Assembly: GCA_947625425.1 (NCBI GenBank)
Contig: CANQOH010000016.1
Location: forward strand, 1 to 26,896
Direction: 5' to 3'
DNA from: an uncultured Bacilli bacterium
GTDB taxonomy: Bacteria > Bacillota_I > Bacilli_A > RF39 > UBA660
DNA: 26,896 nucleotides
Notes under the pieces: model-generated
Databases searched by the model: none
What the model was told of the DNA's origin: nothing
The model's input: only the letters and a program-made list of their open reading frames with translations
In this document: positions 6,874 to 15,222 of the stretch, one piece after another
How the letters are laid out: each line of letters opens with the position of its first letter
Position numbering within the stretch: the first letter of the stretch is position 1
Program-made: the position numbers and the translations under genes

Positions 6874-7570
6874 GTTTTATATAATTTAGATGACTTTGAT
6901 AATATAGTTCATTATAGTATATACGACCAGTGTCTTCATCATAGTATTTAGCAAATAAACTTTCAGCTAAGTATTCAGCAAAACTTTTTTCCATTTTAGT
7001 TTCATCAAAAGCACGGACTGTTTTAGGTATTAAATGATGATCACAATAATATGAATATTTTTTTAGAAATTCTTGTTTATCAGTTCCTTCTTCATATTCA
7101 GGTTCAGGAATGTCTTCATAGTCAGGATTAGGAACCATTTTAAAACAACCACAATAGTAATTTAAGAATTCTTCTTTAGTCATATATCCATCTTTTTGCA
7201 CATCTTGATAAGAGAAAAATTCAATTAGAGGTTTAAAGGAAGAGAAAGCATCTGCTCCTTTAGTAGGTTTTACGGGAACTTTAATACCTATTCCACCCCA
7301 TGTTCTACCAAAATTATCGGGATTGCTCTGACATAGTTCAGCAAATAATTTTTGATTAGTTTCATCTAAGTCAGAAACTGTTATCCATGATTCATCATTT
7401 TCATAGTTATTGCACATAACAGTAAAAATATTCTTACTCCATAATAGTTTACATGCTTCTAAATTCTCGGGAATTATAAATTCTTCTGGACAATTATATA
7501 CTTGATACATATCGACAACACTATATTGATAGGCTTGAGCGCTTGGAGTGTATACACTTTCTTCAGCCAT
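6851..7570 (-). CDS. Uncharacterised protein with EF-hand-like loop, downstream of aspS
   Basis: 239 residues, acidic and rich in aromatic residues; no signal peptide or membrane helix. I do not recognise the family. Residues 123-134 (DVQKDGYMTKEE) fit an EF-hand calcium loop: Asp at 1, Asp at 5, Gly at 6, Thr at 9 and Glu at 12, followed by FLNYY as an exiting helix. A second loop-like stretch, DEDTGRIYYNEL at 211-222, is one residue off the canonical spacing. Three Cys cluster at 140-143 and 176. The ATG lies five bases after the aspS stop with GGAGTAGATAAT as ribosome-binding site, so it is co-transcribed with aspS and under the same T-box, but no link to translation is visible in the protein. 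Confidence 0.75.
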   Translation of the reverse strand: MAEESVYTPSAQAYQYSVVDMYQVYNCPEEFIIPENLEACKLLWSKNIFTVMCNNYENDESWITVSDLDETNQKLFAELCQSNPDNFGRTWGGIGIKVPVKPTKGADAFSSFKPLIEFFSYQDVQKDGYMTKEEFLNYYCGCFKMVPNPDYEDIPEPEYEEGTDKQEFLKKYSYYCDHHLIPKTVRAFDETKMEKSFAEYLAESLFAKYYDEDTGRIYYNELYYQSHLNYIKQNKVPKV

Positions 7571-7575
7571 ATTAT

Positions 7576-9312
7576 CTACTCCTTTATTTTAAGTCCTAGT
7601 TCATCTAATTGTTCTTTAATAACATTACTTGGAGCTTCGCACATTAAGTCTGTTGCTGAGGCTGTTTTAGGGAAAGCAATAACATCACGAATGTTTTCCG
7701 TACCAGCTAGTAACATAGTTAAACGGTCAAGACCTAGAGCAAATCCACCATGTGGAGGGCAACCATATTTTAAAGCGTCAACAAAGAAGCCAAATTTTTC
7801 TTTAATATCTTCATCTGTTAGTTCAAGAGCTTTAAACATAATTTCTTGAACTTTTTCATCGTGAATACGAATTGATCCACCACCAGCTTCATAACCATTT
7901 ATAACGATATCATAAGCTTTACTGTAGCAATGAGCTTTATCAGTTAATAGTTTATCAACATCTTCATCTTTAGGAGCAGTAAATGGGTGATGGCAAGCCA
8001 TATATCTTCCTTCTTCTTCACTCCATTCAAAGCTAGGAAAATCAACAACCCATAATAGTTTATAGTCATCTTTTTTAATTAAATCTAAATCACGAGCTAG
8101 TTTGCATCTTAAAGCACCTAGTGAAGTTTTAACAACATTATAAGCACCACTAATAATTAAAACTAAATCGTTATTTTCAACATTTAATTTTTCTTTAACA
8201 TCATTTAATTCTTGTTCACTTAGAACTTTAACTACTGAACCAGTTACTTCTTCTTGATATTTAATATAAGCTAAACCACTGGCTTTATAAGTTTTAACAT
8301 AATCAGTTAGTTTATCTAAATCTTTACGTGAATATTTATCAGCAGCATTTTTAACAACGATGGCATTAATGACACCATTATCAGCCATGACATTTTGGAA
8401 AACTGTAAATTCAGTATTCTTAAAGCAATTAGTTATATCATTAATTTCCATACCAAATCTTAAATCTGGTTTATCTGAACCATAGTTAGCGATGGCATCA
8501 TCATATTTCATACGCATTAATGGTAATTTAATATCAATACCTCTTACTTCTTTAAAGATACTAGCGACTAAATTTTCACCTAACCACATAACATCATCTT
8601 CATTTACAAATGACATTTCAACATCGATTTGGGTAAATTCTGGTTGACGGTCAGCTCTTAAGTCTTCATCTCTAAAACATTTAGCGATTTGGAAATATCT
8701 TTCAAAACCAGAAACCATTAATAATTGTTTAAAGATTTGCGGAGATTGTGGTAATGCATAGAACTTACCTTTATTAACACGACTTGGGACTAAGTAGTCT
8801 CTTGCACCTTCTGGAGTAGATTTACATAAAATAGGAGTTTCAACTTCTAAGAAATCTAAGTTATTTAAGAATTTTCTAGTTGCAAATGTAATATTGTTTC
8901 TTAAAACAAAGTTATTCTTTAAAGATTCTCTTCTTAAATCTAAATAACGATATTTTAATCTAGTATCTTCTAAAGCTGTAGTATCATCAGAAATAGCAAA
9001 TGGTATTTCTTTAGAAGTGTTAATAAGTTCTAAGTTACTAACATCTACTTCTATTTCACCAGTAGCTAACGCACTATTCTTACTTTCTCTTTCAACTATT
9101 TTACCAGTTACTTTAATAACATATTCACTCTTTAGAGAATTAGCTAGTTCATAACATTTATTTTCTGGTCTTACAACAACTTGCATAATACCAGTTCTAT
9201 TTCTTAAATCAATGAAGATTAAACCACCTAAGTTTCTTACTTTAGATACCCAACCTTTTAAAGTTACTTCCTCACCAACATTTTTAATTGTATAATTTTT
9301 GTATTTTTCCAT
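7576..9312 (-). CDS. aspS: Aspartyl-tRNA synthetase
   Basis: Charges tRNA with aspartate in the cytoplasm. The 578 residues follow bacterial AspRS order: an N-terminal OB-fold anticodon-binding domain (about 1-105, with GWVSKVRNLGG), the class II core with QSPQ at 189-192, motif 2 FRDE at 213-216 and the following DRQPEFTQID, a bacterial GAD insertion at roughly 285-400, and motif 3 with GLDR at 527-530. ATG 9312 follows AAGGTGATTATA; an upstream in-frame GTG lies in the ribosome-binding site. Expression is controlled by an Asp-specific T-box leader. Whether it charges only tRNA-Asp or also tRNA-Asn depends on a gatB partner not seen here. An S66/MccF-like gene lies directly upstream on the same strand. 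Confidence 0.98.
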   Translation of the reverse strand: MEKYKNYTIKNVGEEVTLKGWVSKVRNLGGLIFIDLRNRTGIMQVVVRPENKCYELANSLKSEYVIKVTGKIVERESKNSALATGEIEVDVSNLELINTSKEIPFAISDDTTALEDTRLKYRYLDLRRESLKNNFVLRNNITFATRKFLNNLDFLEVETPILCKSTPEGARDYLVPSRVNKGKFYALPQSPQIFKQLLMVSGFERYFQIAKCFRDEDLRADRQPEFTQIDVEMSFVNEDDVMWLGENLVASIFKEVRGIDIKLPLMRMKYDDAIANYGSDKPDLRFGMEINDITNCFKNTEFTVFQNVMADNGVINAIVVKNAADKYSRKDLDKLTDYVKTYKASGLAYIKYQEEVTGSVVKVLSEQELNDVKEKLNVENNDLVLIISGAYNVVKTSLGALRCKLARDLDLIKKDDYKLLWVVDFPSFEWSEEEGRYMACHHPFTAPKDEDVDKLLTDKAHCYSKAYDIVINGYEAGGGSIRIHDEKVQEIMFKALELTDEDIKEKFGFFVDALKYGCPPHGGFALGLDRLTMLLAGTENIRDVIAFPKTASATDLMCEAPSNVIKEQLDELGLKIKE

Positions 9313-9332
9313 TATAATCACCTTTCTAAAAT

Positions 9333-9371
9333 AAAAAACAGTTAATCATCCACAAGGGACGAATAACTGTT
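9333..9371 (-). terminator. T-box conditional terminator of aspS
   Basis: A 15-bp stem with one T-T mismatch and a CTTGT loop, followed by TTTTTTATTTT on the minus strand. It lies right after the T-box sequence, whose pairing with uncharged tRNA would prevent this hairpin from forming. Confidence 0.88.
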
Positions 9372-9548
9372 AAATCCGCGGTACCACCCAATTTATTATG
9401 TTAAACATAATCTCTTTTTTGATAACGGAAATATTTTCCGGACATATAGTCAACTCCTGAGTGTCTTCTTATATAAAACTATATTAGTTTTCACCAACCA
9501 CTAATTCTCTATAATATTTTTATATAATACTCTTCTCAATCAACATTT
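9333..9548 (-). ncRNA. T-box riboswitch, Asp specifier (GAC)
   Basis: The leader of aspS holds the T-box hallmark GGGTGGTACCGCGG at 9376-9389 (minus strand), whose TGG pairs with the NCCA end of uncharged tRNA. Stem I lies upstream: its 5' base carries GAGAAGAGTA, an apical AGAGAATTAGTGGTTGGTG region matches the usual AG-bulge and distal-loop elements, and the 3' side has GAAGACACTC. The GAC triplet at 9463-9465 sits where the specifier is expected and codes Asp, in agreement with the gene. A conditional terminator closes the leader. Uncharged tRNA-Asp is therefore inferred to switch on aspS and the gene after it. Confidence 0.95.
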
Positions 9549-9556
9549 ATATCGTT

Positions 9557-9585
9557 ATTTTAAAACTAAATTTATCGATTGTCAA
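9557..9585 (-). promoter_or_regulatory. Promoter of the aspS T-box transcript
   Basis: TTGACA (9580-9585), a perfect -35 box, and TAAAAT (9557-9562) are 17 bases apart on the minus strand. The -35 box begins one base after the stop codon of the upstream S66 gene, whose transcript therefore may run on into the T-box. Confidence 0.8.
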
Positions 9586-9586
9586 T

Positions 9587-10621
9587 TTATAAACATGGGG
9601 AATCTACTAAATATATTTTTTTATTAGTATAATCTACTTTAACTTTGGATCCTAATGGAATTATACCTACAGGATCTGAATGACCAATATTAACATTATA
9701 TAAAACTGGTAAGTCTTCTCTATTAAATTCTTTTAAGACTTTTTTATAAACTTCTTTATATTCTTCATAATATTGTTCATCTTGTGGTTTACCAACGATA
9801 ATTCCTTTAATGACATCAAAGATGCCTAAAGCACCTAAGTTTCTTAAATAAAAAGTTACATATTCAGGACTAGGTTTATCTTCACTTGTTTCTAGTAATA
9901 ATATTTTATCTTGCCATTCTTCTTTAGTTGGCCATATTTCAGTACCTACAACCATAGGGAAGACATCTAGACAACCACCTAAAATTTCACCTGTTACTAC
10001 TCCAGATCCTTGTAATACTTCATAGCCGTGTTCTTCTGGTCTTGTCTTTTTTTCCACATTAATATTTTCTTCTTGCCAAGCGACAAAATCATTAGACCAT
10101 ATTTTACTTGATTCTATTTCATAATTTTGGCAATCTTTAAATAAAATATTTTGCACAGCATTTTTAGTATAATCAAACATTTTAACATATTCGCCAAATT
10201 CACACATTATACAAGGGCCATAAAAAGATACTAAACCAGCTTTATTCATCATTAAATGATTAACTGTTGTATCAGAGTATCCCATAAATATTTTAGGATT
10301 ATTTTTTATTACTTCATAATCTATGTATGGTAATAATCTAACTGTATCATCACCACCAATAGCACAAAAAATACCTTTGATAGATTCATCTTTAAAAGCA
10401 GCCATTAAATCTTCAGCTCGAGCTTCAGGATGTTCATAGACAAATTCACTACCTTTTAAGGCATTCGGCATGGCTACAACTTCTAGACCAAATTCTTTTT
10501 CTAATCTCTCTTTAGCAATATAATATTTATGAATAAAATTATCATCACCAAGCATGCCACTAGATAAACTAACAACAGCTATTTTATCGCCTTTTTGTAA
10601 TCTTTGAGGTTTAATCATCAT
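9587..10621 (-). CDS. S66 serine carboxypeptidase, MccF/LdcA-like
   Basis: 344 residues, the same size as E. coli MccF. The catalytic triad typical of S66 is complete: Ser116 in MGYSDTTVNH, Glu244 in LLLETSEDKP and His314 in NIGHSDPVGIIPLG. Known members either remove the terminal D-Ala of murein tetrapeptides (LD-carboxypeptidase) or cleave the amide of processed microcin C, a poison of aspartyl-tRNA synthetase (MccF). The LLLETSEDKP region and the Trp-containing stretch near 175-182 resemble the MccF side of the family more than classic LdcA, by eye. There is no signal peptide. The gene has its own promoter and sits immediately before aspS with no factor-independent terminator between. It differs strongly from the other S66 gene in this window, so the pair is not a recent duplication. 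Confidence 0.88.
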   Translation of the reverse strand: MMIKPQRLQKGDKIAVVSLSSGMLGDDNFIHKYYIAKERLEKEFGLEVVAMPNALKGSEFVYEHPEARAEDLMAAFKDESIKGIFCAIGGDDTVRLLPYIDYEVIKNNPKIFMGYSDTTVNHLMMNKAGLVSFYGPCIMCEFGEYVKMFDYTKNAVQNILFKDCQNYEIESSKIWSNDFVAWQEENINVEKKTRPEEHGYEVLQGSGVVTGEILGGCLDVFPMVVGTEIWPTKEEWQDKILLLETSEDKPSPEYVTFYLRNLGALGIFDVIKGIIVGKPQDEQYYEEYKEVYKKVLKEFNREDLPVLYNVNIGHSDPVGIIPLGSKVKVDYTNKKIYLVDSPCL

Positions 10622-10660
10622 TACACATCCTTTAATTATAGCTAAGTTTTATTTAAAATA

Positions 10661-10689
10661 ATTATACTAAAATAAATATGGTTATTCAA
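10661..10689 (-). promoter_or_regulatory. Promoter of the MccF-like gene
   Basis: TTGAAT (10684-10689) and TATAAT (10661-10666) on the minus strand with a 17-base spacer. Confidence 0.8.
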
Positions 10690-10702
10690 ATAATTAACAA
10701 GA

Positions 10703-10728
10703 TAAAAACTAGATTTAAAAATCTAGTT
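10703..10728 (-). terminator. Terminator of the five-gene operon
   Basis: AACTAGATTT and AAATCTAGTT form a perfect 10-bp stem with a 2-base loop on the minus strand, followed by a T-run. The stem overlaps the stop codon at 10723. The same CTAGAT stem is used at 15195-15222. Confidence 0.85.
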
Positions 10729-11034
10729 CTTGTTTTTAAGATTAGTCATATATTTTATGTCACTATTTAATAATGTAACATAAGCACTTAAATTATCTAT
10801 TTTAGATAATGCTCTTTTAATATTTTCTTTACCAGCTAATAAGATATGATGATCAGTAGTTATAATATCTTCAATAGTTTTATTATTAACTCCTATTTCT
10901 CTTAAATACATTATGGAAGAATAGAAGCGATCAATACAGTTTTCTAGTTCTCTTCTTTCAGAAAGAGAACATGTTTCTTCTAAGAAATCAATAGTTTCTT
11001 TTGATAAATCAAAACCATCTAATAATTCAAACAT
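10723..11034 (-). CDS. Small helical protein, last gene of five-gene operon, unknown function
   Basis: 103 residues, almost certainly all alpha-helical and mildly acidic, with no membrane segment or recognised motif. A central TTDHHILLAGKENIKRAL stretch stands out. The ATG follows the preceding gene's TGA by four bases with AGGGGTGATTAG as ribosome-binding site, so it is translated from the same message as the 624-residue protein and may work with it. No similarity is claimed. Confidence 0.7.
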   Translation of the reverse strand: MFELLDGFDLSKETIDFLEETCSLSERRELENCIDRFYSSIMYLREIGVNNKTIEDIITTDHHILLAGKENIKRALSKIDNLSAYVTLLNSDIKYMTNLKNKN

Positions 11035-11038
11035 CTAA

Positions 11039-12913
11039 TCACCCCTTTAGTCCTAAAGAACTAACATATTCTTTTAAAGCTTTTAAATCACTATCGCGAT
11101 AATAACTATTATAAGTTAAAGCTAAGATAAATAATTGATCTTTATCAATATTATCAGCTAAACCACTTTTCATTATTAAAGTCCATATACGTTTAAATTT
11201 TAATTTAGAAACACGAACACCATTAATAACATAAGCATGTTCATTTTCTCCGACATTAGGATCATTATCTAAACGACTAATATATTCATCTTGAATAAAT
11301 TTATCAATATTATATTCATTTTCATCAATATAAGTTATTAAACTATCAGGTATATTAGCGATTAAATTTTCAATGTTATCACGATTAATTACTTCATCTA
11401 AATCATATGGTTCTTTTGTAGAACGTATACCTTTTAAACGATTAGTATTAGGATTTACAACTGTTGTTTCATAACCTTTATATAATTTATATAAAATTTT
11501 TCTGACAGATTTTTCTTCTTTTAAAATAGATGGATATTGGAATAAATAACCAAAGAAATCATTTTTATCATCACTATTTTCAATTAAAACATCAACTAGA
11601 TGAATAAAAATACGAGACGTTAAAACAGTTGGAGCTTTAATAAAATGATCATCACCTACTAGATTAATACCATAGATATTTGCAAATTTAATATTACGAG
11701 CAACAACATCAGAAGGTGTTGCTAAGACATCTGGTGAAGTATCTAGTACTTGACGATAGAAATCGACATCAGCATCTGAATGAGTTGCATTATATTCTTT
11801 AGATAACTTATCTAATAAATTAGAATTAATCTTATAGTATTCATATGAACCACTTAAGTAGTCATCATCAGTTGGTTCGCCACTAGGGCCTGGATTTTCT
11901 TTAGTACGAGATACTTTTTTATAAACACCATTAACGGTAAAGATATCTTCTACTCTAACGCCACGTGCTTTAGCATCTTCAATTAAATACTCTAAAGTTT
12001 CTTTAGAAGCAAAACGAATAACAAAGAATAACTTACGAATATTAATACTTCTTATTTTTTCATTTATATTACGAGATTTACCATATTGTTTAACAAATTC
12101 ATATTCAGGATGAGAAGTTAATACCTCTAAGACTTCTTCAATACGTCCTAAGTCACATCTAGTTCTTAAAATATGTTTTTGTTTATCATTAAAGATAGTA
12201 AAATCAAAATTATATTTATTAAAGATAGAAATAATTAAATCTTCATCTATTTCTTCGATTTGTTCTTGTTCATCTTCAAAATCTTCCATATCAGCTTCTA
12301 AGAAAGCTATATTATTTTCATTTATTTTTTCTTCCATACGATTTATTAAATCTAAAACACGATAACGATATGTCATTTCTTTAGAAGCTAAAATATTTAA
12401 TAAATACATTATTTCTTGATTTTGGAAATGAAATAAGCCTTCATCACCTTTACGTAACTTATCATATAGAGAAGTACATAATTCTAATTCAGATGTTTTC
12501 TTAGAAACACTTTGACGATAAGAATCATTTTCAGCTAAAGAAATAGTTTTAATTTGTTCAATAGCTTTAATTAATCTTTCAACAATCGCTAATTCAGATT
12601 CTTTATATTCATTAATAACACCATTATCTATACATTCTGCTAAGAAACATAAATAATCTAAATCATCGATAGCTTGAGTTAAGATAGATTTATCTTCTAA
12701 CTTAACACTAGCTAAGACAGATTGAATCTTGTTTTTAAAATCTGGTGATGCGAAACAAGTATTATTTTCACGAATATGATTAATAACTTTATCATATTCA
12801 TCAACATTTTTTAAACTATCATTAGAATCAGCAATAGAAGCATTTATTTCTCTAATCTTTTTAGCAACTATTCTAACAATCTCTTTTAAAAATTGTTCAT
12901 CAATCTCTTTCAT
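11039..12913 (-). CDS. Large helical cytoplasmic protein, unknown function
   Basis: 624 residues, helical, with no membrane segment or enzymatic motif that I can see. Several segments resemble short helical repeats: around residues 235-310 (EVLEVLTSHPEYEF, then LFFVIRFASKETLEYLIEDAKARGVRVEDIF) and again in the later third. An acidic patch occurs near residue 210 and a DDDYLSGSYEYYKIN segment near 345. Near the C-terminus INGVRVSKLKFKRIW looks like a basic, perhaps nucleic-acid-binding strand-helix. The ATG lies inside the end of the preceding gene (14-base overlap) with a strong GGAGGTG, so translation is coupled. It is probably a lineage-specific protein of the host, given its CGT-rich arginine codons, like the neighbours. 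Confidence 0.72.
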   Translation of the reverse strand: MKEIDEQFLKEIVRIVAKKIREINASIADSNDSLKNVDEYDKVINHIRENNTCFASPDFKNKIQSVLASVKLEDKSILTQAIDDLDYLCFLAECIDNGVINEYKESELAIVERLIKAIEQIKTISLAENDSYRQSVSKKTSELELCTSLYDKLRKGDEGLFHFQNQEIMYLLNILASKEMTYRYRVLDLINRMEEKINENNIAFLEADMEDFEDEQEQIEEIDEDLIISIFNKYNFDFTIFNDKQKHILRTRCDLGRIEEVLEVLTSHPEYEFVKQYGKSRNINEKIRSINIRKLFFVIRFASKETLEYLIEDAKARGVRVEDIFTVNGVYKKVSRTKENPGPSGEPTDDDYLSGSYEYYKINSNLLDKLSKEYNATHSDADVDFYRQVLDTSPDVLATPSDVVARNIKFANIYGINLVGDDHFIKAPTVLTSRIFIHLVDVLIENSDDKNDFFGYLFQYPSILKEEKSVRKILYKLYKGYETTVVNPNTNRLKGIRSTKEPYDLDEVINRDNIENLIANIPDSLITYIDENEYNIDKFIQDEYISRLDNDPNVGENEHAYVINGVRVSKLKFKRIWTLIMKSGLADNIDKDQLFILALTYNSYYRDSDLKALKEYVSSLGLKG

Positions 12914-13100
12914 TTCGCACCTCCTCTAATATTTCTATATATAAAGATAAATTATTTTTAGGATTATTTAATAAATCAATAAATTCTTCAGGACTTAGAC
13001 ATAATCGATCACATAAAGGTAAGATTTCAATATTACGATTTTTTATTTCATTAGTTATTTGGTATATCAAAGATATTACTTGAGTTCTTATTCTTTCCAT
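12900..13100 (-). CDS. Small helix-turn-helix-like protein, unknown function
   Basis: 66 residues. The start is ATG 13100, one base after the stop of the previous gene and behind AGGTGTG; the in-frame GTG at 13109 lies in that ribosome-binding site. The middle (ILPLCDRLCLSPEEFIDLLNN) reads like a Cro/XRE helix-turn-helix without the usual Gln, and the rest is helical. It could be a DNA-binding protein or simply a helical adaptor for its large neighbours; the sequence does not decide. It overlaps the next gene by 14 bases. Confidence 0.6.
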   Translation of the reverse strand: MERIRTQVISLIYQITNEIKNRNIEILPLCDRLCLSPEEFIDLLNNPKNNLSLYIEILEEVRNERD

Positions 13101-13101
13101 A

Positions 13102-14727
13102 CTACACACCTTTACCTAATGATTGACTAAAGACTAATTCATGGATAGCTTCACTACGTTTTAGTAATTTACGATATTCTAAAGTACCATCTTTAATTAT
13201 AGAATTTATTTTCTTTTCAACATTTATATCATAAGCATTTAAACGATTATTAACACTATTGTTATTCATTTCTTCTAAAGAACCACATGTAAAGATTAGA
13301 ATATGATTATTTGGTAAAGTTCTATATGTAACAAAGACAAGTTGACCAATTAATAATTTAAAACCAATTTTGGTACTTTTCTTAAGAAATCTAACACCAT
13401 CAAAACGACCATCTTCTAAACGAGATAGTAATGGTACTAAGTCATTTAGTTTTTCTGGAGTCATACTTTTCATATTCTTTTCAATTTCTGAAGAAGAACC
13501 ATTACTATAGAAGATTAATTTATATGGCTTTTCAGCTTCTTCAGTTTGAGGTATTTCACTTTCCGTAGCTTGTTCTAATTCTTTATCTTCTAAGGCTAAT
13601 TCATTTTCAAGAATACTTATAAAGTCTAGAGCTTGATCCATATCTTCTAAGACAAACTTAACATATTCATCAAAATCTTCAGTATATGTATCATTAATAT
13701 CGTTTAAGATAGTAGAATATTTTTCATAAAAACAGAAGAATAAGAATTTATAATAATCAGTTGTATTATATGCTATTTTGACATATTCAATTGATTTATC
13801 GATATCTTGTAAGTCTAAATTTAATTTAAAGCTTTCACGCATAGTTGGGGTTATTTTACCTAGATATTTATAAGCTTTATATTTTTCTTGTAAGATAGCT
13901 AGTTTTTGTTTTATTTCTTCACTACTAGATAATTTTTGACCTTGAATAGCAGGTTGTTCAGGAACGATAGGTTCAGGAATATCTTCTTCAACTTCTTCTG
14001 GTTCAGGAACGACTGAATCACTATTTGGTTTTAAAATTAAAGCATCTTCTTCAGGAATAGATTTTAAGATTTTCTTTTCTAAGGCAGCAGCCATAGCATT
14101 TCTTCGTTGTTCTTCTTTAGCTGATATTTCAGCCTTTAATTCATCTTCTTTTCTTTTATAATATTCGATTTGAATCATTGTTAAATTAAAATATACTTCT
14201 AACCATTCTTCAGGAGATAGATTAGCATGTTCAAAATAATATGATTCTAATGGTTCTAAGACATAATTAGGTAATTCACCATTTATAAAAGATTGTAAAT
14301 CATGAAACTTTTTAGCTATTTTTTTAGATTCTTCAATACGATGAATATTTACTTCATTTTTATTACTAAAAATATGACGAAGAAAGATTTGATTAACATA
14401 TTCCAAAATACTAGACATATCTTTATATCTTTCATGTTGTTGAAACTTAGGTTTTAATGCACATATTTTACAAAATGTAATTGCCTTTTCAATATCTGAT
14501 TTACTATAAGAAGGAATTTTTTCAAAAAGAGTTAATAGTTCCCATATTTTATCTAAAGGAATAGAAGTAATAGATTCTAAAACACTAGAGCCTTGTTTAT
14601 AATTAGTCATTAGGAAACTATGAGCATTATAAATAGTTTCATTTTCCTTTATACGTTGATCAAGAACATTTACATAAGTATTTAGTTTATCAATAAAACT
14701 AACCATAACATTATTTGATGAATCCAT
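13102..14727 (-). CDS. 541-residue helical protein with possible C-terminal RelE-like domain
   Basis: The N-terminal 220 residues are helical and end in a coiled coil with KRKEDELKAEISAKEEQRR. A Pro/Glu-rich linker (about 228-262) leads to a second helical part (about 263-400), an acidic spacer, and a C-terminal domain from about residue 400. That domain starts KLIFYSNGSSSEIEK and continues LLSRLEDGRFDGVRFLKKS, GFKLLIGQLVFVTYR and HILIFTCGS, a strand-helix-helix-strand order like RelE/ParE toxins. This is a pattern reading, not an established match; clear RelE catalytic residues cannot be assigned. The gene shares one base (TAATG) with the end of the upstream gene and is followed one base later by a small HTH-like gene, so it is tightly coupled in a five-gene operon. 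Confidence 0.65.
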   Translation of the reverse strand: MDSSNNVMVSFIDKLNTYVNVLDQRIKENETIYNAHSFLMTNYKQGSSVLESITSIPLDKIWELLTLFEKIPSYSKSDIEKAITFCKICALKPKFQQHERYKDMSSILEYVNQIFLRHIFSNKNEVNIHRIEESKKIAKKFHDLQSFINGELPNYVLEPLESYYFEHANLSPEEWLEVYFNLTMIQIEYYKRKEDELKAEISAKEEQRRNAMAAALEKKILKSIPEEDALILKPNSDSVVPEPEEVEEDIPEPIVPEQPAIQGQKLSSSEEIKQKLAILQEKYKAYKYLGKITPTMRESFKLNLDLQDIDKSIEYVKIAYNTTDYYKFLFFCFYEKYSTILNDINDTYTEDFDEYVKFVLEDMDQALDFISILENELALEDKELEQATESEIPQTEEAEKPYKLIFYSNGSSSEIEKNMKSMTPEKLNDLVPLLSRLEDGRFDGVRFLKKSTKIGFKLLIGQLVFVTYRTLPNNHILIFTCGSLEEMNNNSVNNRLNAYDINVEKKINSIIKDGTLEYRKLLKRSEAIHELVFSQSLGKGV

Positions 14728-15128
14728 TATCTCACCTTCCCTTCATCAGGAGTTTTAGTTAAAGACATTTGAGACTCTAATTTATCACAAAGACTTGATA
14801 TAGCAGTATATAAACGAATACTTAAATTATTTTCTAATTGAAGTTTAACTAAACGAGCATAGATATCATCTATAACACTTGGATCAAAATCAGCTACTTG
14901 AAGTAATTTACATAAAGCTAAATATTCTTCATAAGCTGATGGATCAACAGATTCTAATTTACTTAATTCCATTTTTAAACGAGCTAGTTCTAATTCAGCT
15001 CTTTTTTTACGAGATACTTTAACTGTAAAAATAGTATTTTCGTATTCATCTAATTGTTCTTTAGAAAAATTTTCTTTGTAGACATATAATTTTTTTAATA
15101 AGTTATTATTTTTATTATCAGTACTCAT
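14727..15128 (-). CDS. Helical coiled-coil protein, first gene of five-gene operon
   Basis: 133 residues, highly charged and predicted helical from end to end, with heptad-like leucines in AELELARLKMELSKLESVD. No known motif. It leads an operon of five genes with gaps or overlaps of a few bases, behind a strong promoter; the start is ATG 15128 after AGGGAAGTG. Its role presumably follows that of the two large helical proteins encoded next, with which it may assemble; that is inference from linkage alone. Confidence 0.7.
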   Translation of the reverse strand: MSTDNKNNNLLKKLYVYKENFSKEQLDEYENTIFTVKVSRKKRAELELARLKMELSKLESVDPSAYEEYLALCKLLQVADFDPSVIDDIYARLVKLQLENNLSIRLYTAISSLCDKLESQMSLTKTPDEGKVR

Positions 15129-15152
15129 TTTGACACTTCCCTACTATGATTA

Positions 15153-15181
15153 ATTATACTAAAGATTTAGAGTTTGTTCAA
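15153..15181 (-). promoter_or_regulatory. Promoter of the five-gene operon
   Basis: TTGAAC (15176-15181) and a perfect TATAAT (15153-15158) on the minus strand, 17 bases apart. Confidence 0.82.
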
Positions 15182-15194
15182 TGAGATTAGAACA

Positions 15195-15222
15195 TATAAA
15201 AACTAGATTATAAATCTAGTTT
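15195..15222 (-). terminator. Terminator of the transglutaminase-like gene
   Basis: AAACTAGATT and AATCTAGTTT form a 10-bp stem with a 3-base loop followed by a T-run on the minus strand, overlapping the stop at 15216. The stem is nearly the same as the one at 10703-10728. Confidence 0.82.

Noticed and set aside
7502..7849. Plus-strand frame of 115 residues across the aspS/EF-hand gene junction
   Set aside because: Antisense to the conserved aspS C-terminus, with no upstream signals.
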